Below, in pieces: positions 1 to 7,689 of a stretch of 25,001 bases of DNA. Positions within the stretch are counted from its first letter, which is position 1. Each line of letters begins with the position of its first letter. The notes beneath the pieces are model-generated. The model was not told the DNA's origin and ran no database searches. It saw only the letters and a list, made by a program, of their open reading frames with translations. Location: assembly GCA_035275285.1 (NCBI GenBank), contig DATENA010000158.1, forward strand, positions 1 to 25,001, read 5' to 3'. This stretch comes from Chersky-265 sp035275285 (GTDB taxonomy: Bacteria; Fibrobacterota; Fibrobacteria; UBA11236). Position numbers and translations under genes: made by a program.

Positions 1-168
1 ATCTACACGGTGATCCGCTCCCCGCACATCGACAAGACGTCGCGGGAACAGTTCGAATCCCGCACGCACAAGCGTCTGATCGACATCATCGACTCCACCC
101 CCCAGACGATCGACTCTCTCATGAAGCTCGATCTCCCTGCCGGCGTGGAAGTGGAAATCAAGGTGTAA
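1..168 (+). CDS. rpsJ: 30S ribosomal protein S10, C-terminal part (cut by window edge)
   Basis: The first 56 codons are open in frame 1 and end in TAA at 166-168. The translation carries the S10 C-terminal pattern: TVIRSPHIDKTSREQFE, then THKRLIDI, then a closing GVEVEIKV strand. S10 sits in the 30S head and, with NusB, also takes part in transcription antitermination. The start codon lies left of the window. One base separates its stop from the rplC ATG, and rpsJ-rplC is the usual head of the S10 operon. No oddity is seen in the visible part. Confidence 0.95.
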   Translation: MYTVIRSPHIDKTSREQFESRTHKRLIDIIDSTPQTIDSLMKLDLPAGVEVEIKV

Positions 169-169
169 C

Positions 170-787
170 ATGCTGGGACTAATCGGTAAGAAATTGGGCA
201 TGACCCAGATATTCAACGCGGACGGCAACATGGTCGCCGTCACCATCCTCGAGTTGCCCGTGGCGACCGTGCTGGAGTTGAAGACCAAGGAAAAGGACGG
301 ATACGTGGCCATCAAGGTCGCCTCCGGCTCCAAGAAGGAAAAGCATCTGAACAAGGCCGAGTCCGGCGTGTTCAAGAAGCACAACGTCCCCCCCGCCGCA
401 TACCTGACCGAATGGCGTCTCGACGACACCAAGGAATTCGAAGTCGGCAAGAAGATCGACGTCTCCATCTTCGAGAAGGAGAAGGAAGTCACCGTCGAGG
501 GCACGAGCAAGGGCCGCGGTTTCGCCGGCACCATCAAGCGCCACAAGTTCAGCCGCGGCCCTTCGACCCACGGCTCCCAGAACGTGCGCCAGCCCGGTTC
601 CGTCGGCGCGCATACCTATCCCGGCCGCACCTTTCCCGGCCAGCGCATGGCCGGCCATCACGGCGACCACAAGCACACCATCAAGAACCTGGACGTGGTC
701 AAGGTCGACGTGGAAAAGAACCTGCTGTTCATCCGGGGCGCGGTCCCCGGCGCCACCAATGGCGAAGTCATCGTGAGGAAGCAATAA
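170..787 (+). CDS. rplC: 50S ribosomal protein L3
   Basis: This 205-aa protein starts MLGLIGKKLGMTQIF, the classic L3 N-terminus. It contains the central family signature near residues 105-125 (GTSKGRGFAGTIKRH) and the PGRTFPGQRMAGHHG loop near 150-165, which in known ribosomes reaches toward the peptidyl-transferase centre. Length is normal for bacterial L3. It binds 23S rRNA and is an early assembly protein. The ATG follows the rpsJ stop by one base and the TAA overlaps the rplD ATG by one base, so it is probably translationally coupled on both sides. Confidence 0.98.
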   Translation: MLGLIGKKLGMTQIFNADGNMVAVTILELPVATVLELKTKEKDGYVAIKVASGSKKEKHLNKAESGVFKKHNVPPAAYLTEWRLDDTKEFEVGKKIDVSIFEKEKEVTVEGTSKGRGFAGTIKRHKFSRGPSTHGSQNVRQPGSVGAHTYPGRTFPGQRMAGHHGDHKHTIKNLDVVKVDVEKNLLFIRGAVPGATNGEVIVRKQ

Positions 788-1428
788 TGGCAAAGGCAAA
801 ACTCCACGCCGCGGACGGCGCGTACAAGGCGGAATTCGATCTGCCCGCCAGCCATTTCGAGCAGCCCGTGAGCGAAGCGGCCATGTACAACGCCGTGGAC
901 GTCTACATGGGCAACCAGCGCCAGGGCACGCACAAGACCAAGAGCCGTTCGGAAGTCTCCGGCGGCGGCAAGAAGCCCTGGAAGCAGAAGGGGACCGGCC
1001 GCGCCCGCCAGGGTTCGAACACGGCGCCCCAGTGGGTGCGCGGCGGCAAGGCCCATGGCCCCCTCCCGCATCTGTACAAGCGCGACATCAACAAGAAGGT
1101 CAAGCGCCGCGCCCTGCTCTCGGCCCTGACCATGAAGGCCAACGAGTCCAGCGTCTACGTTTTCGAGGCCCTGAACCTCGAGACCCCCAAGACCAAGGTC
1201 CTGGCCAAGGTCCTGGAAACCGCCGCCCTCATCGGCCAGCGCAACCTGATCCTGGTGTCGGAAGCGGACAAGAACCTGGCGCTCGCCGCCCGGAACATCC
1301 CCGACGTCATGGTCCAGCGCGTCTGGGACGTGAACACCTATTGGCTCATCAGCGCCAAGAACATCATCTTCACGGATGGCGCCATCAAGGCCCTGACCGC
1401 GCCCCCCGCCAAGGCCGAGAAAGCGTAA
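787..1428 (+). CDS. rplD: 50S ribosomal protein L4
   Basis: The 213-aa L4 protein begins at the ATG inside TAATG, sharing one base with the rplC stop. The same frame is open further upstream, but that part runs through rplC in another frame and is not L4. Family landmarks are GTHKTKSRSEVSGGGKKPW and GTGRARQGSNTAPQWVRGG, the basic loop that lines the exit tunnel in known structures. The C-terminal half shows the globular L4 pattern (LILVSEADKNLALAARNI). In E. coli L4 represses its own operon; no such leader is visible here. The tail APPAKAEKA is a short Ala/Lys extension of the kind seen on other proteins of this cluster. Confidence 0.97.
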   Translation: MAKAKLHAADGAYKAEFDLPASHFEQPVSEAAMYNAVDVYMGNQRQGTHKTKSRSEVSGGGKKPWKQKGTGRARQGSNTAPQWVRGGKAHGPLPHLYKRDINKKVKRRALLSALTMKANESSVYVFEALNLETPKTKVLAKVLETAALIGQRNLILVSEADKNLALAARNIPDVMVQRVWDVNTYWLISAKNIIFTDGAIKALTAPPAKAEKA

Positions 1429-1437
1429 GGGACAGAC

Positions 1438-1722
1438 ATGAAAGCGACAAAAGACATTCTGGACTTCCCCTGGATGACGGAGAAATCCACCGCCATCCGG
1501 ACGTTGTCGAACCAGTACGTGTTCAAGGTCAAGCCGAGCGCGAACAAGATCGAGATCAAGCAGGCCATCGAAGCCCGCTTCCAGGTCCGGGTCGAGTCGG
1601 TGAATACCATCAACGTGCAGGGCAAGTTGAAGCGGACCCGGGGCATCCTCGGCCGTCGCAACGCCTGGAAGAAGGCGATCATCCGCCTTGTCGAAGGCGA
1701 CGCCATCAAGGAAATCGAGTAA
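1438..1722 (+). CDS. rplW: 50S ribosomal protein L23
   Basis: This 94-aa protein has the L23 pattern: MTEKSTAIRTLSNQYVFKVKPSANK, then IKQAIEARFQVRVESVNTINV and the basic loop LKRTRGILGRRNAWKKAII. L23 lies at the polypeptide exit tunnel and is the docking site for trigger factor and SRP. It follows rplD after 9 bases, with only a weak GGGA ribosome-binding site. Length is normal. Its place between rplD and rplB is the conserved S10-operon order. Confidence 0.97.
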   Translation: MKATKDILDFPWMTEKSTAIRTLSNQYVFKVKPSANKIEIKQAIEARFQVRVESVNTINVQGKLKRTRGILGRRNAWKKAIIRLVEGDAIKEIE

Positions 1723-1746
1723 GCCGGTACACGGGAGACCATCAAG

Positions 1747-2577
1747 ATGCCACTCAAGTCATATCGGCCGTTGACGGAGACGCAGAGGTACAAGCAAATC
1801 TTGGACTTCAGCGAGATCACCACCAATGAGCCTTACAAGCCCCTCACCGTCGGCCGCCGCGAAAAGGCCGGCCGCAACAACCGCGGCATCATCACGATGC
1901 GCCGCCGCGGCCGCGGGCACAAGCAATTGCTCCGCCTGGTCGACTTCAAGCGCGACCGCGTGGGCGTCTCCGCCGTGGTCGAGACCATCGAATACGATCC
2001 GAACCGCTCCGCCAACATCGCGCTCATCCGCTATGTGGACGGCCAGCGCGCCTATATCATCGCGCCGGACGGCGTGAAGGTCGGGCATAACCTGGTCAAC
2101 AAGGAAGACGCGGCCCTCGAGGTCGGCAACATCCTGCCGTTGGCCAGGATTCCCCTGAACACCTTCATCCACAACATCGAGCTCAAGCCCGGCCGCGGCG
2201 CCCAGATGGCCCGTTCCGCGGGAACCCAGGCCGAAATCGTGGCCCGCGAAGGCGAAATGGTCCACGTCAAGCTGCCCTCCGGCGAAATCCGCCTGTTGTC
2301 GCAGAACTGCAAGGCCACCATCGGCCGCGTGGGCAACGTGGACTACAACAAGATCGTCAGCGGCTCGGCGGGACGTTCCCGCTGGTTGGGCAAGCGTCCC
2401 AAGGTCCGCGGCGTCGCCATGAACCCCGTGGATCACCCCATGGGCGGCGGCGAAGGCAAGACTTCCGGCGGCGGCCATCCGGTTTCGCCCTGGGGCAAGA
2501 AGGCCAAGGGCAAGAAGACCCGCAACAACAAGAGAACCGACAAGTTCATCGTCCGTCGTCGGCCGAAGAACGGTTAA
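1747..2577 (+). CDS. rplB: 50S ribosomal protein L2
   Basis: L2, 276 aa, is full length with both RNA-binding halves: GRNNRGIITMRRRGRGHKQ near residues 43-60, LEVGNILPLARIPLNTFIHN in the middle, and the C-terminal GKKTRNNKRTDKFIVRRR. L2 is a primary 23S rRNA binder needed for subunit joining and peptidyl transfer. The conserved loop reads NPVDHPMGGGEG. The first histidine, functionally important in E. coli, is present, but the second, His in E. coli, is Met. From memory this Met variant occurs in Bacteroidetes and relatives, so it is a weak lineage hint rather than a defect. A GGGAG precedes the ATG. Confidence 0.98.
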   Translation: MPLKSYRPLTETQRYKQILDFSEITTNEPYKPLTVGRREKAGRNNRGIITMRRRGRGHKQLLRLVDFKRDRVGVSAVVETIEYDPNRSANIALIRYVDGQRAYIIAPDGVKVGHNLVNKEDAALEVGNILPLARIPLNTFIHNIELKPGRGAQMARSAGTQAEIVAREGEMVHVKLPSGEIRLLSQNCKATIGRVGNVDYNKIVSGSAGRSRWLGKRPKVRGVAMNPVDHPMGGGEGKTSGGGHPVSPWGKKAKGKKTRNNKRTDKFIVRRRPKNG

Positions 2578-2588
2578 GGGGATAAAGC

Positions 2589-2894
2589 ATGTCCAGATCG
2601 CTAAAGAAGGGCGCGTTCATCGACTCCCACCTCATGAAGAAGGTGAAGGAAGGCGGCGCGGCCAGCAAGAAGACCGCCATCAAGACCTGGAGCCGCCGCT
2701 CCACCATTTCGCCGGACTTCGTGGGCACCACCATCGCCGTGCACAACGGCAAGATTTTCGTCCCCGTGTTCATTTCCGAGAACATGGTCGGCCACAAGCT
2801 CGGCGAGTTCGCGCTGACCCGGACCTTCCGCGGCCACGTGAAGACCGAGAAGGCCAAGCCCTCCGCCCCCGCCGCGGCGCCGGCGAAGAAGTAA
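2589..2894 (+). CDS. rpsS: 30S ribosomal protein S19 with Ala/Lys-rich tail
   Basis: This 101-aa protein starts MSRSLKKGAFIDSHLMKKV, a textbook S19 N-terminus, and includes RRSTISPDFVGTTIAVHNGK and HKLGEFALTRTFRGH. S19 is in the 30S head and contacts S13 and the A-site finger. The fold ends near residue 85. The remaining residues (KTEKAKPSAPAAAPAKK) form a low-complexity basic tail that E. coli S19 lacks. It sits 11 bases after rplB and 7 before rplV. Confidence 0.97.
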   Translation: MSRSLKKGAFIDSHLMKKVKEGGAASKKTAIKTWSRRSTISPDFVGTTIAVHNGKIFVPVFISENMVGHKLGEFALTRTFRGHVKTEKAKPSAPAAAPAKK

Positions 2895-2901
2895 GGGGAA
2901 C

Positions 2902-3252
2902 ATGACAATGGAAGCGATTGCAAAAGGCAAGTACCTGCGCTCCTCCACCAACCGCATGCGGCAGGTGGCGGACATGGTCCGGGGCAAGCCCGTGGACGCG
3001 GCCCTGGGCATCCTGCATGGCCTGGGCCTGAAGAAGAAGAGCGCGCGCATGGTGGACGCGGTGTTGAAGTCGGCCGTGGCCAACTTCAACGTGAAGAGCG
3101 AAGCCGCCGGAGCCAAGGCCAGGAACCTGACGGTGAAGGCGATCACCGTGGACGCCGGGCCGCTGATCAAGCGCATCCGCGCCCACGCGCAGGGCCGCGC
3201 GAACCGGATCGAGAAAAAACTGAGCCACCTCACGGTGGTCGTGTCGGATTAA
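2902..3252 (+). CDS. rplV: 50S ribosomal protein L22
   Basis: L22 (116 aa) is recognised by KYLRSSTNRMRQVADMVRGK at the N-terminus and KARNLTVKAITVDAGP in the beta-hairpin region that lines the exit tunnel and where macrolide-resistance changes arise in other species. The start could be ATG 2902 or ATG 2908 (MEAIAKGKYL). A GGGGAA directly upstream suits either, and 2902 is used here. rplV-rpsC is the normal order. Confidence 0.97.
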   Translation: MTMEAIAKGKYLRSSTNRMRQVADMVRGKPVDAALGILHGLGLKKKSARMVDAVLKSAVANFNVKSEAAGAKARNLTVKAITVDAGPLIKRIRAHAQGRANRIEKKLSHLTVVVSD

Positions 3253-3265
3253 GCGGAGGTAAGTC

Positions 3266-3937
3266 TTGGGACAGAAAACCCATCCAGTCGGATTTAGGCT
3301 CGGCGTCATCAGGACCTGGAATTCCAGGTGGTACGCCGAAAAGAGCTTCGCGGATCTCCTCTATGAGGACATGATGATCCGCCGTTACCTGAACAAGCGC
3401 CTGGGCCATGCCAGCCTGTCGAACGTCGGCATCGAGCGCACCGTCAAGGAAGTGACCGTGAATATCTTCACGGCCCGTCCCGGCGTCGTCATCGGCAAGA
3501 AGGGCGAGGAGGTCGAGCGCATCAAGGGCGAGCTCCAGCACCTGACCGGCAAGGAGATCTACATCAACATCCGGGAAATCAAGCGCCCGGAGGTGGATGC
3601 CAAGCTCGTGGCCGACAACATCGCCCGCCAGCTCGAGAAGCGCGTCGCGTTCCGCCGCGCCATGAAGAAGGCCGTTTCCAGCGCCATGCGCCTGGGCGCC
3701 CTCGGCATCAAGATCCAATGCGGCGGCCGTCTGGGCGGCGCCGAAATCGCCCGCGTGGAAAAGACCCGCGACGGACGCATCCCCCTGCAGACGCTGCGCG
3801 CCGACATCGATTACGCGCAAGCGCGCGCCGAGACCACCTACGGCACCATCGGCGTCAAGGTGTGGATCTTCAAGGGCGAAATCATCAAGAGGGAGGAGAT
3901 CCCCTCCGCAGACCAGAACGAAAGGGCGGTAGCCTGA
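3266..3937 (+). CDS. rpsC: 30S ribosomal protein S3 (TTG start)
   Basis: The 223-aa S3 protein opens with TTG at 3266, which gives the family-typical MGQKTHPVGFRLG. A strong GGAGG at 3255-3259, 6 bases upstream, supports that start. The KH domain carries GVVIGKKGEEVERIKGEL near residues 70-90, and the C-terminal domain has QCGGRLGGAEIARVEK and GTIGVKVWIFKGEII. S3 lies at the mRNA entry channel of the 30S subunit and contributes to helicase activity. A TTG start in a highly expressed gene is uncommon but well supported here. One base separates its stop from the rplP ATG. Confidence 0.97.
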   Translation: MGQKTHPVGFRLGVIRTWNSRWYAEKSFADLLYEDMMIRRYLNKRLGHASLSNVGIERTVKEVTVNIFTARPGVVIGKKGEEVERIKGELQHLTGKEIYINIREIKRPEVDAKLVADNIARQLEKRVAFRRAMKKAVSSAMRLGALGIKIQCGGRLGGAEIARVEKTRDGRIPLQTLRADIDYAQARAETTYGTIGVKVWIFKGEIIKREEIPSADQNERAVA

Positions 3938-3938
3938 C

Positions 3939-4355
3939 ATGCTGAGCCCCAAGAGAATCAAGTTCCGTAAGATGCAGCGCGGCAAGATGAAGGGCGTGGC
4001 TCCCCGCGGCACCACGCTGGCCTTCGGCGAATTCGGCATCCAGGCCCTCGAGTCGGCCTGGATCACCAATCGCCAGCTGGAAGCGGCCCGCGTGGCCATG
4101 ACCCGCAAGATCAAGCGCGGCGGCCGCGTATGGCTCCGGGTGTTCCCGGACAAACCCTTCACCAAGAAGCCGGCGGAAACCCGCATGGGTTCCGGCAAGG
4201 GCAACGTGGAAGGCTGGGTCGCCGTGGTCCTGGCCGGGCGCATGATTTTCGAAATGGGCGGCGTCGAGCGCGAGCTCGCCCTGGAAGCCCTCTCGGTGGC
4301 GGCGCAGAAGCTCCCCATCCGGATCAAGATTTGCGAGGTGGATAAAAATGGCTAA
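3939..4355 (+). CDS. rplP: 50S ribosomal protein L16
   Basis: This 138-aa protein starts MLSPKRIKFRKMQRGKMKG and has the L16 pattern AFGEFGIQALESAWITNRQ, RVFPDKPFTKKPAETRMGSG and GWVAVVLAGRMIFEMGG. L16 binds 23S rRNA and helps position tRNA in the A and P sites. Length matches the bacterial norm. The last codons overlap the rpmC start by 8 bases, a sign of translational coupling. Confidence 0.98.
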   Translation: MLSPKRIKFRKMQRGKMKGVAPRGTTLAFGEFGIQALESAWITNRQLEAARVAMTRKIKRGGRVWLRVFPDKPFTKKPAETRMGSGKGNVEGWVAVVLAGRMIFEMGGVERELALEALSVAAQKLPIRIKICEVDKNG

Positions 4356-4554
4356 GGCGAAAGCCCGGGAACTCCGGGAAATGGCGGCCGACGTCATCGC
4401 GACGAAGGTCAAGGAAATGGAAGCCAACCTCTTTACGATGAGGTTTCAGGCGAGCATGGGCAAGCTGGAGAACACCGCTCTCCTGCGGACCGCGCGCCGG
4501 GACATCGCCCGCGCCAAGACCGTGCTGAAACAGAAATCCGTTGCCGGTAAATAA
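4348..4554 (+). CDS. rpmC: 50S ribosomal protein L29
   Basis: L29 is a short helical protein, here 68 aa: KARELREMAADVIATKVKEM, then NLFTMRFQASMGKLENT and the closing RRDIARAKTVL. The ATG at 4348 lies inside the end of rplP (8-base overlap). L29 neighbours L23 at the tunnel exit, where nascent-chain factors dock. Rapid divergence is usual in this family, yet the LRTARRDIAR motif is clear. Confidence 0.95.
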   Translation: MAKAKARELREMAADVIATKVKEMEANLFTMRFQASMGKLENTALLRTARRDIARAKTVLKQKSVAGK

Positions 4555-4573
4555 GGGTTAAACGCGAGGAACT

Positions 4574-4831
4574 ATGGAAGAGCGAGCGAGCAGAAAGACC
4601 CGGACCGGGATCGTGACCAGCGACAAGATGGATAAGACCATCACCGTCGCCGTGGTCAACCGGAAATCCCATCCCATCTACGGCAAGACCATGACCACCA
4701 CGGTCAAGCTCAAGGCCCATGATGAAGAGAACAATGCCAAGGAAGGCGACACCGTGGAAATCATGGAGACGCGCCCCTTGAGCAAGACCAAGCGCTGGCG
4801 CCTGATGCGCGTCGTCGAGCGGAAGAAGTAG
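4574..4831 (+). CDS. rpsQ: 30S ribosomal protein S17
   Basis: S17, 85 aa, shows RKTRTGIVTSDKMDKTITVA and HPIYGKTMTTTVKLKAHDE, then GDTVEIMETRPLSKTKRWRL, the OB-fold pattern of this primary 16S rRNA binder. A good GAGGAA lies 5 bases before the ATG. The gene sits between rpmC and rplN in the standard spc-operon junction. No separate spc promoter is recognisable in the 15-base gap that follows. Confidence 0.97.
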   Translation: MEERASRKTRTGIVTSDKMDKTITVAVVNRKSHPIYGKTMTTTVKLKAHDEENNAKEGDTVEIMETRPLSKTKRWRLMRVVERKK

Positions 4832-4846
4832 GGCGGGAAAAGAAAA

Positions 4847-5215
4847 ATGATCCAGCAGCAGACTAAACTCAACGTCGCCGACAATTCCGGCGCCAAGGAA
4901 GTGATGTGCGTGAAGGTCCTGGGCGGAACGCGCAAGCGCTACGCCTCCCTGGGCGACATCATCGTGGTCTCGGTCAAGTCCGCGACCCCGACCGCCGGCG
5001 TCAAGAAGGGCAGCGTCCAGCGCGCCGTCGTGGTCCGCACGACCAAGGAAGTCAAGCGCAAGGACGGCTCGGCCATCCGCTTCGGCGACAATGCCGTGGT
5101 CATCATCAACGAGTCGCGCGAACCCAAGGGCTCCCGCATCTTCGGACCCGTGGCCCGCGAACTGCGCGAGAAGCAATTCATGAAAATCGTTTCGCTCGCT
5201 CCGGAGGTTATCTGA
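4847..5215 (+). CDS. rplN: 50S ribosomal protein L14
   Basis: This 122-aa protein starts MIQQQTKLNVADNSGAKEV and shows VRTTKEVKRKDGSAIRFGDN and RIFGPVARELREKQFMKIVS, all characteristic of L14. It forms part of bridge B8 with 16S rRNA and is the usual target of the RsfS silencing factor. Length is exactly the bacterial norm. Its tail holds the GGAGG (5203-5207) that serves rplX, two bases beyond its stop. Confidence 0.98.
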   Translation: MIQQQTKLNVADNSGAKEVMCVKVLGGTRKRYASLGDIIVVSVKSATPTAGVKKGSVQRAVVVRTTKEVKRKDGSAIRFGDNAVVIINESREPKGSRIFGPVARELREKQFMKIVSLAPEVI

Positions 5216-5217
5216 TC

Positions 5218-5532
5218 ATGGCCGCCATCAAATTGAAGAAACAGGACATGGTCCAGGTGATCTCCGGCAAGGCCAAGGGCAGCCGGGGCCGCATCCTCCA
5301 GGTCCTGGAGAGCGAAGGCCGAGTCGTCGTCGAAGGCGTCAACAAGGCCAAGAAGCATCAGAAGCCCGGCCGCGGAAGCGAAAAGGGCGGGATCATCGAG
5401 AAGGAAATGCCGGTCCACATTTCGAATGTGATGCTGGTGAACAAGGGCAATGAGCCCGTCAAGGTGCGCAAGACCGTCGAGAACGGCAAGCGCGTCCGCG
5501 TCGAAAAGAAGTCCGGCAAGGCCGTGGACTGA
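5218..5532 (+). CDS. rplX: 50S ribosomal protein L24
   Basis: L24 (104 aa) begins at ATG 5218, set by GGAGG at 5203-5207. An N-terminal KOW motif reads KQDMVQVISGKAKGSRGRI, followed by VVVEGVNKAKKHQKP and GGIIEKEMPVHISNVMLV. L24 initiates 50S assembly and lies near the exit tunnel. The open frame extends far upstream, but that part runs inside rplN in another frame and is not coding for L24. Confidence 0.96.
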   Translation: MAAIKLKKQDMVQVISGKAKGSRGRILQVLESEGRVVVEGVNKAKKHQKPGRGSEKGGIIEKEMPVHISNVMLVNKGNEPVKVRKTVENGKRVRVEKKSGKAVD

Positions 5533-5553
5533 TAGGCTGAAAGGTCAACGAAA

Positions 5554-6093
5554 ATGCAACGCCTCAAGGATAGATACCTAAAAGAAATCGTGCCCGCCCT
5601 GCAAGCAGAGCTGGGGCTCAAGAACGTGATGGAAGTGCCGCGCCTGGAGAAGATCGTCCTGAACATGGGCGTGGGCGAAGCCACGGGCAACCAGCGCCTG
5701 ATCGAGGAAGTGGTGGGCACCCTGTCCGCCATCACCGGCCAGAAGGCGGTTCCGACCCGGGCCAAGAAGGCCATCTCGAACTTCAAGGTGCGCGAGAACC
5801 TGCCCATCGGGGCCAAGGTCACCCTGCACGGCGAGAAGATGTGGGATTTCATGGAACGCCTGATTTCCATCGCCCTTCCCCGCGTGCGCGACTTCCGCGG
5901 CGTGCCGAAGCGCGGCTTCGACGGCAATGGCAACTATACCATGGGCGTCAAGGAACAGATCATGTTCCTGGAGATCAACTACGACAAAATCAGCCAGGTG
6001 CTGGGCATGGATATCAGCTTCGTCACCAACGCCAAGGACGACGAGGGCTGCCGCGCCCTCCTGACCGCCCTGGGCATGCCGTTCCGCAAGTAG
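5554..6093 (+). CDS. rplE: 50S ribosomal protein L5
   Basis: The protein is 179 aa, the family-typical length. Landmarks are EVPRLEKIVLNMGVGEATGN, the KAISNFKVRENLPIGAKVTL loop, and GVPKRGFDGNGNYTMGVKEQ. L5 binds 5S rRNA and contacts the P-site tRNA. It precedes the zinc-type S14 gene by 16 bases, an order common in many bacterial phyla. Confidence 0.98.
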   Translation: MQRLKDRYLKEIVPALQAELGLKNVMEVPRLEKIVLNMGVGEATGNQRLIEEVVGTLSAITGQKAVPTRAKKAISNFKVRENLPIGAKVTLHGEKMWDFMERLISIALPRVRDFRGVPKRGFDGNGNYTMGVKEQIMFLEINYDKISQVLGMDISFVTNAKDDEGCRALLTALGMPFRK

Positions 6094-6109
6094 TCGGGAG
6101 AGAAGAGAC

Positions 6110-6295
6110 ATGGCAAAGAGATCGATGATTGAAAAGCAGAAGAAGACCCCGAAGTTCGCGGTGCGTGCGTACAACCGCTGCCGCCGGTGCGGACGTCCGA
6201 GGGCCTACATGCGCAAGTTCGGGTTGTGCCGCATTTGCTTCAGGGAAATGGCCCTCATGGGCGAAATCCCCGGCATCACGAAGGCTTCTTGGTAA
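6110..6295 (+). CDS. rpsN: 30S ribosomal protein S14, zinc-binding short form
   Basis: This is the 61-aa short form of S14 (rpsN, also called rpsZ). Cysteines at residues 24, 27, 40 and 43 form two CxxC pairs (NRCRRCGRPRAY and FGLCRICF), the zinc ribbon of the C+ type. It ends with the conserved GITKASW. S14 is in the 30S head beside S3 and S10. The form needs zinc; whether a zinc-free paralogue exists elsewhere cannot be seen. A GGAG lies upstream of the ATG. Confidence 0.97.
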   Translation: MAKRSMIEKQKKTPKFAVRAYNRCRRCGRPRAYMRKFGLCRICFREMALMGEIPGITKASW

Positions 6296-6339
6296 GCCCG
6301 TCGGGTCCAGGGAACAGGAAATAGGAGAAATAGAGAAGC

Positions 6340-6738
6340 ATGAGCGGAATCACAGATCCTATCGGCGATATGCTGACGAGAATCCGGAACGCCACCAAGG
6401 TGGGCAAGCGCATCGTGGAGATGCCGTCCTCCAACTTGCGCCGCGAAGTGGCCAAGATCCTGGTTCGCCGGAACTTCGTCCAGAAGTTCGTAATCATCGA
6501 CGACGGCAAGCAGGGGACCATGAAGATCCTGCTGAAGTACACGGACGGCCAGCCCGCCATCCAGGGCATCCAGCGCGTTTCCGCGCCGGGCCGCCGGGAC
6601 TATGCGCGCGTCACCGGCATTCCCAAGGTCATGAACGGCCTGGGGATGGCCATCGTGTCGACTTCGAAGGGACTGCTCACCGATTATGAAGCCCGCGAGC
6701 AGAACATCGGCGGCGAAATCATCTGCAAGGTTTGGTAG
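6340..6738 (+). CDS. rpsH: 30S ribosomal protein S8
   Basis: S8, 132 aa, starts MSGITDPIGDMLTRIRNA and ends YEAREQNIGGEIICKVW, both strong family matches, with ISAPGRR-like RVSAPGRRDY and GLGMAIVSTSKGLLTD between. S8 is a primary binder of the 16S central domain and in E. coli represses the spc operon by binding an rplE-region mRNA mimic. A 44-base gap separates it from rpsN, with GGAG upstream of the ATG. Confidence 0.98.
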   Translation: MSGITDPIGDMLTRIRNATKVGKRIVEMPSSNLRREVAKILVRRNFVQKFVIIDDGKQGTMKILLKYTDGQPAIQGIQRVSAPGRRDYARVTGIPKVMNGLGMAIVSTSKGLLTDYEAREQNIGGEIICKVW

Positions 6739-6747
6739 AGGTCAACA

Positions 6748-7281
6748 ATGTCTAGAGTAGGCAAATCGCCGGTAAAGATCCCCGCTGGGGTCAAGATCAA
6801 CCTGAACGGCCGGACCGTCGCCGTGGAAGGCCCCAAGGGCAAGCTGTCCTTCGCCTTGAGCGAACGCGTCACCTTCGAAAAGGAGGGCGACGTCGTCAAT
6901 CTGAAGCGGGCTTCGGATTCCAAGACGGACAAGGCCCTGCACGGGACGTCCCGCGCGGTCATCAACAACATGGTGACGGGCGTCACCAAGGGATTCACCA
7001 AGGAATTGGAGATCCGGGGCGTCGGCTACCGCGGCGAGCAGAAGGGCAAATCCGTCAGCCTGCTCCTGGGGTATTCGCATCCCATCGTATTCGACCCGCC
7101 CGCCGGCGTGTCCGTCAAGATGGACGGCAACGTGAAGGTGGTCGTGGAAGGCATCGACCGCCAGGCGGTCGGCCAGGTCGCGGCGACCATCCGCGGGTTC
7201 AAGCCCCCGGAACCCTACAAGGGCAAGGGCGTGCGCTACATGGGTGAAGTCGTGGTTCAGAAGGAAGTGAAGAAGTCGTAA
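6748..7281 (+). CDS. rplF: 50S ribosomal protein L6
   Basis: L6 (177 aa) has two repeated alpha/beta domains: MSRVGKSPVKIPAGVKI at the N-terminus and the C-terminal signature EPYKGKGVRYMGEVVVQKE. It lies at the base of the stalk near the sarcin-ricin loop and contacts translation GTPases. The start at 6748 follows the rpsH stop by 9 bases. Length is standard. Confidence 0.98.
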   Translation: MSRVGKSPVKIPAGVKINLNGRTVAVEGPKGKLSFALSERVTFEKEGDVVNLKRASDSKTDKALHGTSRAVINNMVTGVTKGFTKELEIRGVGYRGEQKGKSVSLLLGYSHPIVFDPPAGVSVKMDGNVKVVVEGIDRQAVGQVAATIRGFKPPEPYKGKGVRYMGEVVVQKEVKKS

Positions 7282-7314
7282 GGCCCGGCCGAGCGCTTCA
7301 GGAGAGGATGAAAG

Positions 7315-7689
7315 ATGTTCGCGGATAAAGCGGTAATTCGGCTGACCAATCGGGTCGCCAGGCATTCGAGGATCCGGAAGAAGATCGATGGCACCACGGC
7401 CCGCCCGCGCCTTTGCGTGCGCCGCAGCCTGAGCCACATCTACGCGCAGATCATCGACGACTCCAGCGGCAAATCGCTGTTGAACCTGTCTTCCCTTTCC
7501 CCGGAGCTCAAGGGTTCCCTGGAAGGCAAGAACAAGGTGGAGACCTCGAAGGAACTGGGCAAGCTGGTGGCCAAGAAGGCCATCGAAGCCGGAATCAAAG
7601 TCGTCGTGTTCGATCGCGGCGGGTACCTTTTCCATGGCCGCGTGAAGGCCGTCGCGGACGCAGCCCGCGAAGCCGGATTGGAGTTCTGA
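7315..7689 (+). CDS. rplR: 50S ribosomal protein L18
   Basis: This 124-aa protein shows the L18 pattern: RHSRIRKKIDGTTARPRLCV, RSLSHIYAQIIDDSSGKSLL and the C-terminal VVFDRGGYLFHGRVKAVADAAREAGLEF signature (read in shorter pieces as FDRGGYLFHGRVK and AAREAGLEF). L18 binds 5S rRNA with L5. AGGAGAGGATG precedes the ATG. Its TGA overlaps the rpsE ATG as TGATG. Confidence 0.97.
   Translation: MFADKAVIRLTNRVARHSRIRKKIDGTTARPRLCVRRSLSHIYAQIIDDSSGKSLLNLSSLSPELKGSLEGKNKVETSKELGKLVAKKAIEAGIKVVVFDRGGYLFHGRVKAVADAAREAGLEF

Noticed and set aside
3230..4327. A 365-codon minus-strand frame opposite rpsC and rplP
   Set aside because: It is a shadow of two certain ribosomal genes with no recognisable protein motif.
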